A stretch of 64,000 nucleotides of DNA, from assembly GCA_964247055.1 (NCBI GenBank), contig OZ176050.1, positions 10,044,001-10,108,000 on the forward strand. The letters run 5' to 3'. Positions 24,846-37,800 of the stretch are shown in pieces. The stretch is from Paragordius varius (Eukaryota; Nematomorpha). Positions within the stretch are counted from its first letter, which is position 1, and each line of letters starts with the position of its first letter. The position numbers and the translations under genes are program-made. The notes beneath the pieces are model-generated. The model was not told the DNA's origin. It ran no database searches and was given only the letters and a program-made list of their open reading frames with translations.

Positions 24846-25015
24846 CAGTAGCGTATGCCATAAAACAATATTAGTCCATAAAAGAGTAAAAAGTTTTTTT
24901 ATAAAAACAACAGGATATTATGGATATGTGTGTATACAACTAAGCTTGTTATTTTTAAAAAAAACATTTTTTTATTCTTTTATGGATTAATAATATTTTA
25001 TGCCATACGCTACTG
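24846..25015 (+). mobile_element. Tc1/mariner-like MITE, family B
   Basis: 170 bp, almost entirely two ~50-bp inverted repeats: starts CAGTAGCGTATGCCATAAAA and ends TTTTATGCCATACGCTACTG, with TA on both sides (24844-24845, 25016-25017). The near-perfect arms suggest a younger insertion than family A. Confidence 0.78.
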
Positions 25016-26137
25016 TATATAATAAATATGTTATTTATTTACACGAACGGAAATCGACTTGATTTTATATAATTTAGTAATAGAAGATGAATAAGTAATA
25101 AAAGTTTTTATAAAACACAAAAATGTAAAAAAGATAAAATCTTTTCCAATAAAGCTTTCCCTGTTTTTACATAACTATTGATGATTTCAGAAAATGTGAG
25201 ATTTATTGATCAATGGATAATACGGGTGATAAATCATTTTTTTTTGTTAAAAACTATATATTTTGGCTATTTCATACATTTTTAAATAATAAATACTTAA
25301 TTTGTTTTAAATTATTTTTAAAATAATACATGACGAAAAAGAATTTATTACTATTTCGTATATTTTAGGCTACTCACATCAAATAATTTTATATTGAATA
25401 CAATATTATTATAGTATGATTTAAGTATGTGGTCAAATTTCAATTTTATAGTTTATTTAATAAAAATAATTGTTCTTACCTCTAGAGATAATTTTTTAAT
25501 AAAAAAAATAATATGATAGAATTATTGTCTTTATTTCAAGGTCCACCTTGGTTACATACAATTTATTTTTGTAAGATAAATGTTGAATGATATAGTGAAT
25601 AGACAGTGAACTGATTAAAAATGACCCAAATCAGGAAAATACATGGCCCAATGTCGGCATCAAGACTCTTTTGTGAGAAAAATATTTATTTTTTAATTTT
25701 AAATATTATCCAGTTTTGTTGGTAAATTATATATAAAATTATTTTCATATTTGGCAGATCATGAGAACTAAAAATAATTTTACAAGATTAGAGTTATAAA
25801 GTTAATAGCTTATTTTTACAATATTGCATATGATCAGCATGAGCTCATTAGTTCATAGATAATTTATGAAAGCTCAATACATAGCGAAAAAAAATAAGTG
25901 GTCATAAATATATCTATATATATATTTAGGTAAAAATAACTCACTATTCATATGATGCCTTTGTTTTCGATCATCATTTAGAAAGATATTGACTATTATC
26001 GCAATCGATCCATATCGAAAATCAAAAAATAGCTAACTTTATGTTGAATAAAAAATTTCGATGGAAGCTAAAAGCCACAATCTAGATTTATTTAAAAGTT
26101 TCTTTGCAAAGGTAGTTTTCTATCGCAAAGAACACTC

Positions 26138-26228
26138 GCCTGCCCAGGGCTGACAGTGATGATGGAAAAATTGCATAGTTTCGTTCAAACTCTGGCACCC
26201 AGTGGAAGAGTCCGGCGCCCTACCTACT
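26138..26228 (+). repeat. Dispersed 91-bp repeat, possibly a tRNA-derived SINE head (copy 2)
   Basis: Same unit as 18515-18605. TGACAGTGATGATGG (A-box-like) is followed about 33 nt later by CGTTCAAACTC (B-box-like), the spacing found in tRNA genes, but no cloverleaf can be drawn. Ends CCGGCGCCCTACCTACT. Confidence 0.45.
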
Positions 26229-26604
26229 GTACCATCACGCTTCCATATCATACTACATTAACAGAGCAAATAATAAATTTTAAATCTTATTCCAAGAATC
26301 TCATAGGGCTAGTTTTGATAAAATATGCTGTGTCAAGATAAATAACGTAAAAGCCATTATTTGCTTTAAAAATTTTGACCAAATCTTATTGAGGCGTATT
26401 TTTACGAACGGTTTAAAACACTTTCATCAGAATTCGATGATGCTAAACATTTCTTCCACTTGATTAAATGATTTGTTAGCCTTCAAATCAAGTTAAACAT
26501 AATCTATAAATTTGAAGCGCACTAATCCTTAATTAATTTAGGGATATAGAAATTTATCTATGATACATAAAAAATTAACCCATTTCTAAGTGGTCATATC
26601 CTTG

Positions 26605-26712
26605 AATTTGGCAAGGAGTTGCATGGAAGGGGAGGGATACGCCATCACAGATTCATGCACCGGGCGCCAGAAATGCAAGATACTCCTCTGGTCATAGCGA
26701 CGCGTAACCGGG
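26605..26712. other. GC-rich islet of unknown origin
   Basis: A ~100-bp stretch (GGAAGGGGAGGGATACGCC, CACCGGGCGCCAGAAATG, GCGACGCGTAACCGGG) with clearly higher GC than everything around it. The reverse complement shares a GGCGCCC core and a few flanking bases with the 91-bp SINE-like repeat. Possibly another part of the same mobile family. Confidence 0.3.
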
Positions 26713-28879
26713 TATAATTAAATATTTAATGCGTCTTTTGAATTGGATTTATGAAGGAGAAATTTACTAACTTTTCAAGAAATATTCGCTAACCTTTATC
26801 CTTTTTGGTGAAAATATTTTTTAAAGCTTTTGAGGTAATATTCAAAATGATTTAACATGTCTACCTGTTTAAAATAATCCATAATTTTATAATAATAATG
26901 ATTTTAGTATTATGTACAATTTTTATTGGTATTAATGTAAAAAGCTTATTTGGTCATTCATTATTTCCGACATGGCAAAAATGATTAAATTAATTTTTAC
27001 ATCCAACTAGTAGAATAAACTGTGAAATAACCAAAGATCAATGCTTTATGACCTAATAAAATAATTTAATATAGTGCTTTTTTGGTTTTTAATGTTACAA
27101 CTTACAGTTTATGAATATAAACAATATAGCTAGCTTTATGATTTAATTTAATAAATTTATCGTTTTCAAAGGGGTTACCTCTGCCTCTCTCCATTGTATA
27201 TGTAGTTATTTTTATATGAACCTTACGTTTATAATCTCATATTTGTCAAGCGACATAACTATACAATATATTATTTTGATGTATTAAAAATGTTTAATGG
27301 GATATTACATCCTACAAAATAGATATATGTAATCCACCATAGCCATATATTTTTACAAGAAATTTAAAATTGACATTTGCGTTATATTCTTGTCTAATAA
27401 TATTTCATTTTGATTTTTTTTAATATTTAGTTCAACTTGAATTTCAGAAAAATACGCTTTCTCTGCCATAAAAATCATAAGATTCTATGCGTTGCCAATC
27501 GATGGCAAAACATCTAAAAAAAATTTAATAACCGCGTAAAAATACTGACTTTTTTGAATCGTTAATTTATTAATAAATCATTTTGTTACGGGCTTTTATA
27601 AATTACAATTGCGGAATGATTTGGGTTCGACACTCGTCTTAAAGCTAGCATTTGATATTAGAATTATGGGCCATAAGCATTTTTTCTACAGTTGATTATA
27701 AAGATGGATCTTCAAGCATTATCTGCTTACCAATAAAATATTGACACATTTTAGCATGTATGCATATTTGTAAAATATTAAAAAAATAAATATTCTCTAA
27801 GTAAAGAAAATATGAATTAAATGTTGCCTAAAGCTTTTTCCTTTGGTGCCTCGCTTTACAAAGCCTTTTCAAAGTTAGTAAGGGTACCCATATTTATTTT
27901 TACGTAGGTATTTTTTATAATTGAAAGTTTTACTCGGCAATATTTGAGATTCATAGTGAATTTGTCATTCAAAAGAGGTATTAGGGGTACAAGACTCGAT
28001 TTTGTAACTATACCTATCATTAATATAAAATATTGTTGAAACCAAGTCATAAAAATGCATGAGTATATTCGAATTTAAGTTTATATTTCACCGTGTTTAC
28101 CCAAAGCTAACGGCATCACATTTTAAAAGATTTTTATATAAAAAGTGTATGACGGCCATTGATAATTTGTTAATGTGTGTGCACATGGTAATCTTTAATT
28201 TGTTGGGAAATATTAAAATAATATTTTAAATAAATAAAATTTTTGTTATAACATTTGGCTTAATGGCGACACCGGAATGAACCTAACAACAACGGACTGT
28301 ACTTATAATGATCCCGATAGTGGGTAAAAATACATGAGTTATTATCCGCATAAGATATTTTTTATAAAAATATATAAAATTAGTTTTTAAATAAAACCAA
28401 ATTAATATAAAATTTTAAGACTTTACAGATATTAAAAAAATAAATTATAATTTGATTGTTTTACATTTTTTGCTTACCCGCAAACTATATTGTTTTATAC
28501 GAGCGGTGTATTTTAAAAAGCTTAATTAGGGAAAGTCCATGTAGTTTGTTTATACAATCATTAAAGAATTGATTTGCTGTATTCTTCATAATATTTATGT
28601 TGATATTTTGAAAAAAAGTTGAAATATTTATTTACAGGTTATAACGTATCTTTGTAGCGGGTTTAAACGAATTCGAGTATATAACATTAAGGCTATTGAA
28701 CTTAACTAAAAAAATCTTAAAACAATGCTTAATCGATCATTAACCGATTAAAATATAAAAAAGAGAAAGTTTCACATTTACCTAAAAACCTTAAACAAAA
28801 ATTTTACCCAACTTTAAATCTAACACATCAAAGTAATATATACAAAATTTATTAACTATTGATATAGATTCATCAATTA

Positions 28880-31800
28880 TTACTTAGAATTAAGATTATT
28901 ATTATTGTTGATATATATAGGAGTAATTGTCGGTAGAGTTGAAAAATGTTCTTGATTTACAGGATATAATATATCTCCTGGTGATAGTTGTTTTATTTCA
29001 TTTTTATTGATATTATTATTATGATTTGAAATATTATTTAATCCATTGATCATAAGGTTAGTGGGATTATTACTATTAAAATTTGTGATATTAGGAATGA
29101 CTTTAATAATGTTGTTATTGACATTGACTTGATTTAAGTTTGGCGCAATTATATTTGTCGGATAAAGAGGTATAACAGTTGGTCTAATGGGTTGAGATAC
29201 TATTTTGGTCGCAATAGGACGGTTAACAAAAGATGTTCTGTTCGGATTATGATTAACTATATTATTTGGCACATTATAATTTACAAGTGGTATAATTTGT
29301 GGACGATTTTGGATGGGTAAAATGGTAGAATTTTGAGTCAATTGAGTATTAATGCGTGTAGTATCTATAAATATGGGTTATAAAGATTACAAGTTCTATA
29401 AATTTTGAGATAAGATATTTATTTAATGTCTTGTTAGTCAAATTAATACTATAGAAGCATCATTAAAGATTAAATATTCATCAAATTTTTTTGAGAAGTA
29501 TATAAAGAGCAGTTCTAATATTCTGATTATTTTTATTGTCATTTGTTAATGAAAGTAAAAGTCAATACAAACAATAATTTTAAAACATTAAATTATTAAA
29601 AAAAACAATTATATATAATCGATAATAAAATTAAAAAAGATACCGGCAGTTGTTACGTGGCTTTGCACAACATTACTCGTCATAAATTTAAGATTTTGCA
29701 ATGAATTTTTAGTTAACACCATCACCGATGATGATGGAATGCTAGACTGGAGATTATTGTGAGGAAATAAATTATTAAAGAAATTGGTATGTGATAAATT
29801 TTGAGGTATGAGATTTGATACGGGTTTCGTGGTAGTGTGTTGTTTCCCACTTTTAGTGTTATTATTACGATAATAACCGTCTTGAAAAAGATTGGCAGAT
29901 AGGAGGGATGTTGCGTCCATCGTTTTGTTCGTTTTAGGGGCACCGTGATCATTTAACTCAAGCGTTGAGGTAAGGAGATGATTAAATGCTGATTCTTTGT
30001 GAAAAGGAATAATAAAATAAAAATTAATTTTGTGTAAAAACAAAATCGACATAAAGTATCTTGCAGGAAAATTTTTTAAAACATTAATCAAAATTCATTT
30101 TCTATATTGAAATTACATTAACTATTAAATAGCTTGTTCCACCCAAATGCTACCAACACATATTCTATGAGGTAAAAAAACAAAACCCATTTATTTACAA
30201 TGACACTTTTAGTTTTTTATTGTGCTGAGATAAAAATATATACCCTTGGTAAATTGGCCTTCTCTACTTTTGACAAGGTTAGTAATGTTGGTGGTCTTTG
30301 TTTCTCCTGTTTTAGATTGCACATTATGTAAAGGGAGAGTGGGATAAGAGCTCCGTTTCTTATTTGTACCCGATTCTCTTGTATGTTTGCGAATATGTTT
30401 CCGTCGTGGTTTATAACCTTCAAAATCATATTCGAATTCACTGTCAAAACTTTCATTCTGATCATAATAATTATTGTCATTATCAGAGCCACCACCATCA
30501 TCATTTTTATGCGGAGAGCCACTATTCACGTAACGTTGAGATCTACGTACTTCTCCATTCTGTAATGCATTATTATGATTAGGTTCAGTTCCCCCATCGT
30601 CATCAGAAACAATACCTGAAGTTGTATATCTTTGAGGTCTTTTACGGGCCCTGGCTGAACGCTGGAGAAATAAGATGTTTGAGGAACTATCATTATTCCA
30701 CCACTTTGAATCAGTGCTTTTCTTTGACGCATTTAAGTCATTATATTGGGATGATGATGTATTTAACAGCTTATTTTGGTTATTTTGAGCGTCTGATGAA
30801 TTTAATTCAAGCTTTTTGTCATCTAATGATTGTGTGATGGTATTGTGAATTAACGCACCAATTTGAGATTGGCTTAAAGTATCAGTATTGTTAGATGATA
30901 TAATGGGGGACAACGTTTCGGTAGTGTTTGTATAAGGTGCTGTTGATAAGGAAGCATCCATAATACTTTGCACCTGATAAGGGTTATGATTTGGACTTTT
31001 GGTTATAGAAACATTGTTGTTGGATTCACTAAGAAAAGAAACCAAAATACATTTGAAATGGAAAAATGATTTAACTTTAAAAAGTCAAACAAAAATGGTT
31101 TTGAATTTCATTACAAACTAATTATGATGTTAAAACTAATAGTATATCAAGTAAATATAATTACATGGCTTCTGATGGGCGCGGCTCATCGATTTCATGA
31201 GATGGATCTCTTTTAACAGTTTTGTGAGACGATGCTATGTTGAATAATAGAATAAATTCAAAACGATAAAATAATAATTTAAATATATTAATTCCTAACA
31301 AAAAAATAAATAAAATATTTAGGAATGTTGCTTTGCTATTATTCTGTACAAACATTTTGTGATTATACCATACATTGGATAAACAAAAAAACAAGACTAG
31401 GCTATATAGATATATCTATATAACTTATCTAATTTTACTTACCGATCCTGAATAAAAGTTCTATGGTGCTTTTACCTTCTCAAATGTGATTTGATATGTA
31501 TCGATTGTTACATATTTTCTATCTATTTATAATGACCGTTTCAAAAACTTTGAAATGTTCGAATAATCACATTTTTATAGATCTAGAGAAAGTTTTTGAT
31601 ACCATACCCAGACATTTTATTAAATCAATTAAGATATCAAAAAATAGAAGAAGCTGCGTTAAAACACCATTGATTATATAACCAAGTCTATTCACACGAT
31701 TCAAAAAGCTTATCCAATGGTACTGCTGTTCATAAAAACGGATTTATAAAGCAATGTATCAAAAACAAAAGTAATGATTGGAGATAAAAACATAACTCAC

Positions 31801-34800
31801 CGAGGTAAAAATGCCATTTTATGCAAATCTTGGCTCCACAAAAAGTGCCCAAACTTCAAAAGATAATCAATTGATAGCAATAATATTATATGCCAAAGCT
31901 GCACATTTAAAAAATCAAACATAACTTAAGAAAGTTGACTTACATACGCCAGGGACACTCGGGTTATCACAAAAACACTGAAATAATGACTTCAAACAAA
32001 CGAAAACACAATGCTAAAATATATGGGGCTTAACCCTACCCTAAGTAAATTAAAACCAATAACATCTTTAATCAGTTAATTTATTTATTTCTTAATATAG
32101 CGCCGACGTATTGGGAGTTTGATGTATGAATGATTGACCCTACTTTGGCCACAAAAACAGATTTAGTAAAGACTCATCTGCTAAAGTTCACGATATGAAT
32201 TCCTGTTTCAAGCGAAAAGGTAGGCCTAAAACAACTATTAAGGCAGTTTAATCATTGTGATACACATTAATGCCCATTATATATGGGAACTAAAAACAAT
32301 TGCAATGGACATACAACTTTCTATTTGTATTAAAAAACATAGAGTTACCAGACAATTTTATTGAAGTCAAATAAATCCGAGTAAATATAATGAAAAATAT
32401 TTTGATATAATCCAATACCTAAAACCTATTCAGATCTAAAACAAAAATGCCCAAATTTATAAACATACTAGTATGATCCTTAATTGCTTTGTCAATCATT
32501 TGATCAAATGCATCGAATTGATAATCGATCGGTTTACGAGTCCTTTGTACCCGTGGTGGATTGTGAAACAAATTATCAATGTTAGTTTGTTGGTTATTAA
32601 AAATTTTGGATCCCATATCAAACAATTCTTCGAACGTTGGTTTACGCTTGATTAATAATTAACATATAAAATAGAAAACTAATGTTATATAAAATATGGT
32701 TTACAGCTAGAGAATTGATTTTCCATTTTTATAAAAAAAACCGCTTTGCACTTCCCATTTCAAAAATTATTTTGAGAAAATATTTGTACTATTTGTTGAA
32801 CTTACATGTAATCTACCATTTAAATGCGAATAAACATACAAAAAGCAAAATTATAATGGCCATTTTTATCTTAAACTTTAAGTTTTAAACCAGGTTAAAA
32901 TTGTATTAAAAATCTTAAAAAGATAATAGAAAAAAAGGGTTTTAAATTGAAAATCCTAATAAAAATTTTTTTAGCTCTCAAAATAGGTAATAGTTTTGGT
33001 TCTAATATCCCTGATAATTTTATCAAAAAGCGTAAAAAGCTTATATAATTATAAAATACATCATCCAAAATATTGGTGAGTTGTATTCCGGCAGATCGCA
33101 GCCTTTCTTGTTTTCGGGCGTTAGCTTTCCGTTTTTCTTCAACGACTGTTAAAATATCCAATTTCTCTTTAAGGGACTTTATAAGAGCTTCCTACAATAT
33201 AATTAAAGAAATAAAATTAATTTCACGCTTATAATAAATTAAAGGGAATGTTATAAAAGTATATATAAATTTTAATTTTTTCTTACATGGGGACATATTA
33301 GTGAAATATAACCAGCACACGACTTAGACATATAAATAAAAAGGTATTGTCTTATGATTACATTCTTATAAAATAATTCAATTTGATAGTAACTTAATAA
33401 ATGTTGTTAATATATTCCTTTATTACACTGTGCGCAAAAAAGGGGGTTAAAAATAAACGAACATGAGTTTTATCTAGAATAATAAGAAATCCCTTGGAAA
33501 ATGAGACCCCAAATATTTAGGGGCAAAAATGCGCTCGAAAATGGAAATCTTCCATTTTTGACTAGAAATAGATTTTTGTCCATATTTTTTAAACTTATTG
33601 AGCAAACACGATAAAACTTTTATATAATATATAAAATATATTCTTAAGAAATTATTTTAGAGTATCAAATTTTTTAATTCCACAAAATAAAAATTCGTAA
33701 ATTTTACGACATTGGCGAAATATGTTAAAAAAATTATTTGCAAAAACTTCATATTGTTATTATTATTTAAGTTCTTGACTTATATTAAACATACCAAAGA
33801 GTTGGTATGCCTAATAAAGGCTATGTATCTTTTTAAGTCCCTCAAAAATTTGTATTTTTTGGAATATTTTCGTTATTTTAATTTTATTTTCCTCACATGC
33901 TTTTCTCATTGTTTCATAATAACATAAAGCCGCAATTTTCAAATGCGACAAAAAAACCAGCAAAATTCCAAAATTATAAAATTTCCCTTTACATTACTTT
34001 GGAAAAATATTTATATACTATATAATCTATAGATAATAAATTTAATTAAACTTTTGATATGCAGAAGGCAGCATCGGAAATATAAATAGCTTTTTTTGCA
34101 ATCAAATAGTTACCTGCTATATAGCTTATTGAGAAAATTCTATTTGTAAAGAATAATATTAATGGCAAATGAAGTTTCGCGTATATTTTCTTCATATAAT
34201 TTTAGTTACAAAATAGAATTTTCCTTGCACCAAAATTATTCTGACATTTGTAAATAATCTACTTCCAGAAACTCTATTGCTCAAATTATAATCAAACAAT
34301 TATAACAATTATATATTGAAAAACTGATAATAAATGGATTTATTTTTATTCGATAGAATTTTTAGCATTCTTTTACAATAAGAATATTTAATTAGGTTTC
34401 TACAAAATTTTAAAATAAAAATGTTCCGGTCTTATCAAGATAGTGTCAAATACAAAGTTCGCTTGCAAAAATTGCTCCTGCAACATCTCTTCAAACACTC
34501 CCAACCATTCGATATACAATGAATCTGATTATGTTGTTTGATTCAAATATCTAGGTCACATCATTACTGCCAACGGTGGCGTAACTGAGGCTATCAAAGA
34601 TAGTATAATCACACAAACATGGAAAAGCTACCATGCATTCAAACATACTATAAATAATAAATATATTAAGCTAGAAACCAAAGGACAACTCTACTGTACA
34701 GTAATAAGACCGGTGTGTTGACATACGCCTCAGAGTGCTGGCCAATGATGGCATGTAAAATATTAAATACAATCATATTTGCTCATAATCTTATACTATA

Positions 34801-37800
34801 TAATTATAATATTACATTTGACCCTTACGTTATATTAAATATCCCAAACATCGAACAAAGTTTAAAGATAAACCGCTTAGGATATGCGGGCCACATCCAC
34901 CTGCGTCCACAGGAACACCCCTTACAATACATGCTTGACCGCCAAAAAATTATAGGGGCCGACCCTTTGAAGATTGGTCAAAAACGATAAATGTAGATAT
35001 GATGATTTGCAACTTAAACATTAATGATGCGCTGCACTTCTTAAAGAAAAAAATACGACAAGCTTCAAATCTGAAGATAGTCTAACTCAACAACAACACT
35101 TCAATACATATAAGAATTTCAACTTTTTTATACACAATGAATACATTATTCAGACGTAAAATAAATACAATAGTATTCACCAATCATATGGATACTATTG
35201 AAACTATTATAGTTTTTTTCTATTTGTTTGAGCGTTTGATGGAACCCTTCTCCATCCTGGTCTATAGCCCTCCACCGGGGGAATTTATCAAGATGTTTAT
35301 CCACAAGATGTAGTTTTATGGACATATTAACACCGAAAAATAAACAAATAACATTAAATGTTCAAGGAAAGTTTTTAAAAATCAAATATTTGCCTAGGAC
35401 TTTAAAGGAGTCCGCTACTTCTGCTCCTAGAGAGACATAATCTATGGATTTAAATTTCCCAAAGATTCTCTGCTGAAAGTTTTAAATGCATTAAAGCTCT
35501 TTTTTCAACAGGATTCATTATGTTGTAAAAGGCGTCCGATTCAAATAAACTTTCTATTTGAGGTCCAGTTAAATATCCTGCCGACAATTTGATTGGATTG
35601 ATTTTAAATATATTTAAATAAAATAAATATGCTGGTCCTTCCTTATTCATATTAATTATAAAGGTTCGGTCTAGACCTAATTTTATATGCAAGGGAGGAA
35701 TAATCAGGTTCTCCATATGCAGCGGTTTGAAAGGCGGGTACCCTACGTACGCCTGTCTTTTTTGCCTCTTTAAATCCAGAGATAAAGGAAACCATTATAA
35801 TCCACACTATTTATACCATCCTGGAACGGATGATGTCATAGCTCTTTAACATTTAATGTTATTTATTTATTTTTAGGTGCTAATATATCCATAAAACTGC
35901 ATCTTGTGGATAAACATCTTGATAAATTCCCACGGTGGAGGGCTACAGACCAGGATGGAGAACGGTTCCATCAAACACTCAAACATATAGAAAAAAACTA
36001 TAATAGTTCCAATAGTATTCATATGATTGGTGAATACTATTGGAATCATTTTATGTCTGAATAATGTATTTATTGTGTATAAAATTGAAATTCTTATACG
36101 AATTTGAAGTGGTGTTGTTGGGTTAGACTATCTTCAGATTTGAAGCTTGTCGTATTTTTTTCTACAAGGATTGCGATCGAGCGCATCATTAATGTTTAAG
36201 TTCGACAATGTCATAAAAATTACGAATTTCTATTTTTGTGGAATTAAAAAAATTTGATACTTTAAAATATTTTATGTACTTTTCTTAAGAATATATTAGG
36301 TTTTATATGATATATAAAAGTTTTATCGTGTTTTCTCAATAAGTTTAGGGGCGCATTTTTGCCCCTAAATTGATATTTTCCAAGATATTTCTTATTATTC
36401 TAAATAAAACTCATGTTCGTTTATTTTTTTATGCGCACTGTGTTAGTATATAAAATGTACATTTTCGATATCATGTAAGAATCAAATAGTAATTACAAAG
36501 TTACACATTATAATCTTTTTTATATGTATGGCTACAAATTTATAACATACATGATCACACACAGGGCATTGCCAATCAAAATTATCTTCCGTGAAAATGT
36601 ATCGATGTGCTGGTAATGGTAAACACTGGGGATGCCAATATAAGAAACAAGTTCCACACCTCTGAAGCTAGATATTTTATCAAATATGGTAATGAATGGT
36701 ATTTCCTTTAAAAAAATTTAAAGTTTTCCAAAAATATATTACCGTTTTTGGTTTATTTTTGTCACAACTTCGACACTTTTTGGGAAATTTGAATTCTTTG
36801 TTGGGAATTTTATCTATATAAAATAAAATATAGTTCATATATTAAAAAGAAGTATATATGAATAAATAATTTAGGATACAAAGAACACTTAATGTTTAGC
36901 CACTTACACCTCAAATTCACTCTTGAAAACTTAAAATTAACCTTAGACAATTTAATTTCACCCTAATTCAAATGCACCTCTGAACGTTTCAAATTCATAA
37001 ATTGTGTTTTTAGGCTAATTTAACTCAACATTAATATAAAAGAAGTCTTTATGGCATAATCTATTATTTTTTCTGAATGATATTAAGTTTTATAGGTAAT
37101 TTTTGATATTCAAAAACAATTTATTTTAGGATGAATTTAAAATGTTCAAGGGGGAATTCAATTGTTTAGGGGTAAATTAGAAGTGTTGTAATGGTATATA
37201 AATAACTCTCCATGGACATACCTTGTGTCTTAGCCATCTTATTTGGAGAAGTTAAACTTTTTTGTGGCTTTATGGCTTCCTTGCTTTTAACTTTGGTTGA
37301 ACTACGTAGTTGTCGTTTAGGAATTGCAAACATGTCAAAATTATCATAAAAATTATCATCTTTATTATTTGCATTTTCGAGATTATCATTTGTTACGGTA
37401 AGACAGGTCATATTGTCTGGATTTTCTAATATTGGTTGTTCTTTTAACAAACTAGTATTTTGGTTTTCATTAATTTCAGAATTGAGATTTAAATTATTAT
37501 TATTATCTACATCTTTTACATTTTCATTGACGCCCTCTGGAACATGTGAGTCAGGAGAAATAATATCTTCTGCCGTATCATTTTCTTTTAATGTTAAATA
37601 CTCATTTTCTGATTCTAAAGTGCCGTTTGAATGAGCGTTTATATTTGGTTCTATTGTCATATCATCTAAAAAAATATTAATTGTTATAATAATTTTCCAG
37701 TCAAAAGAATCAAATCAAATATCTTAATAAATAGTATCCCCCTGTAATCAACCTCTATTCACATTCATTTTAATATTACCAAAAAATTCAATAAAGGAAG

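Larger units (their letters stand above)
22964..28879. other. Gene-free region between AChE and RSF1
   Basis: AChE and RSF1 are both on the minus strand. The gap holds a (TA)n tract (24178-24209), a TIR MITE (24846-25015), a SINE-like piece (26138-26228) and a GC-rich islet near 26605-26712. An AATAAA on the minus strand (28848-28853) is close to the RSF1 stop. No other gene is supported. Confidence 0.5.
33426..36442. mobile_element. 3-kb long-TIR fold-back DNA element in RSF1 intron 7
   Basis: Ends are CACTGTGCGCA on the left and, inverted, CACAGTGCGCA on the right, with TTA on both sides (33423-33425, 36443-36445). Outer TIRs are 33426-33720 and 36201-36442; the left has ~50 extra bases. 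A second inverted pair, 35011-35330 and 35876-36200, abuts the right TIR directly but is separated from the left TIR by 1.3 kb holding a LINE tail. The loop (35331-35875) encodes, on the minus strand, an IPPLHIKLG-family protein segment. CACT ends and the TTA duplication match the smaller element at 19235. The likely origin is a palindromic DNA transposon that lost 1.3 kb from one arm or gained it in the other. Confidence 0.7.

Noticed and set aside
27620-27650. GGTTCGACACTC resembling a tRNA T-arm
   Set aside because: No acceptor, D or anticodon arm can be paired upstream at the right distances.
30217-30837. Several overlapping frames on both strands around RSF1 exon 11
   Set aside because: Only one minus-strand frame connects to neighbouring exons in phase; the rest are His/Ile/Met-rich shadows of Asn/Asp codon repeats.
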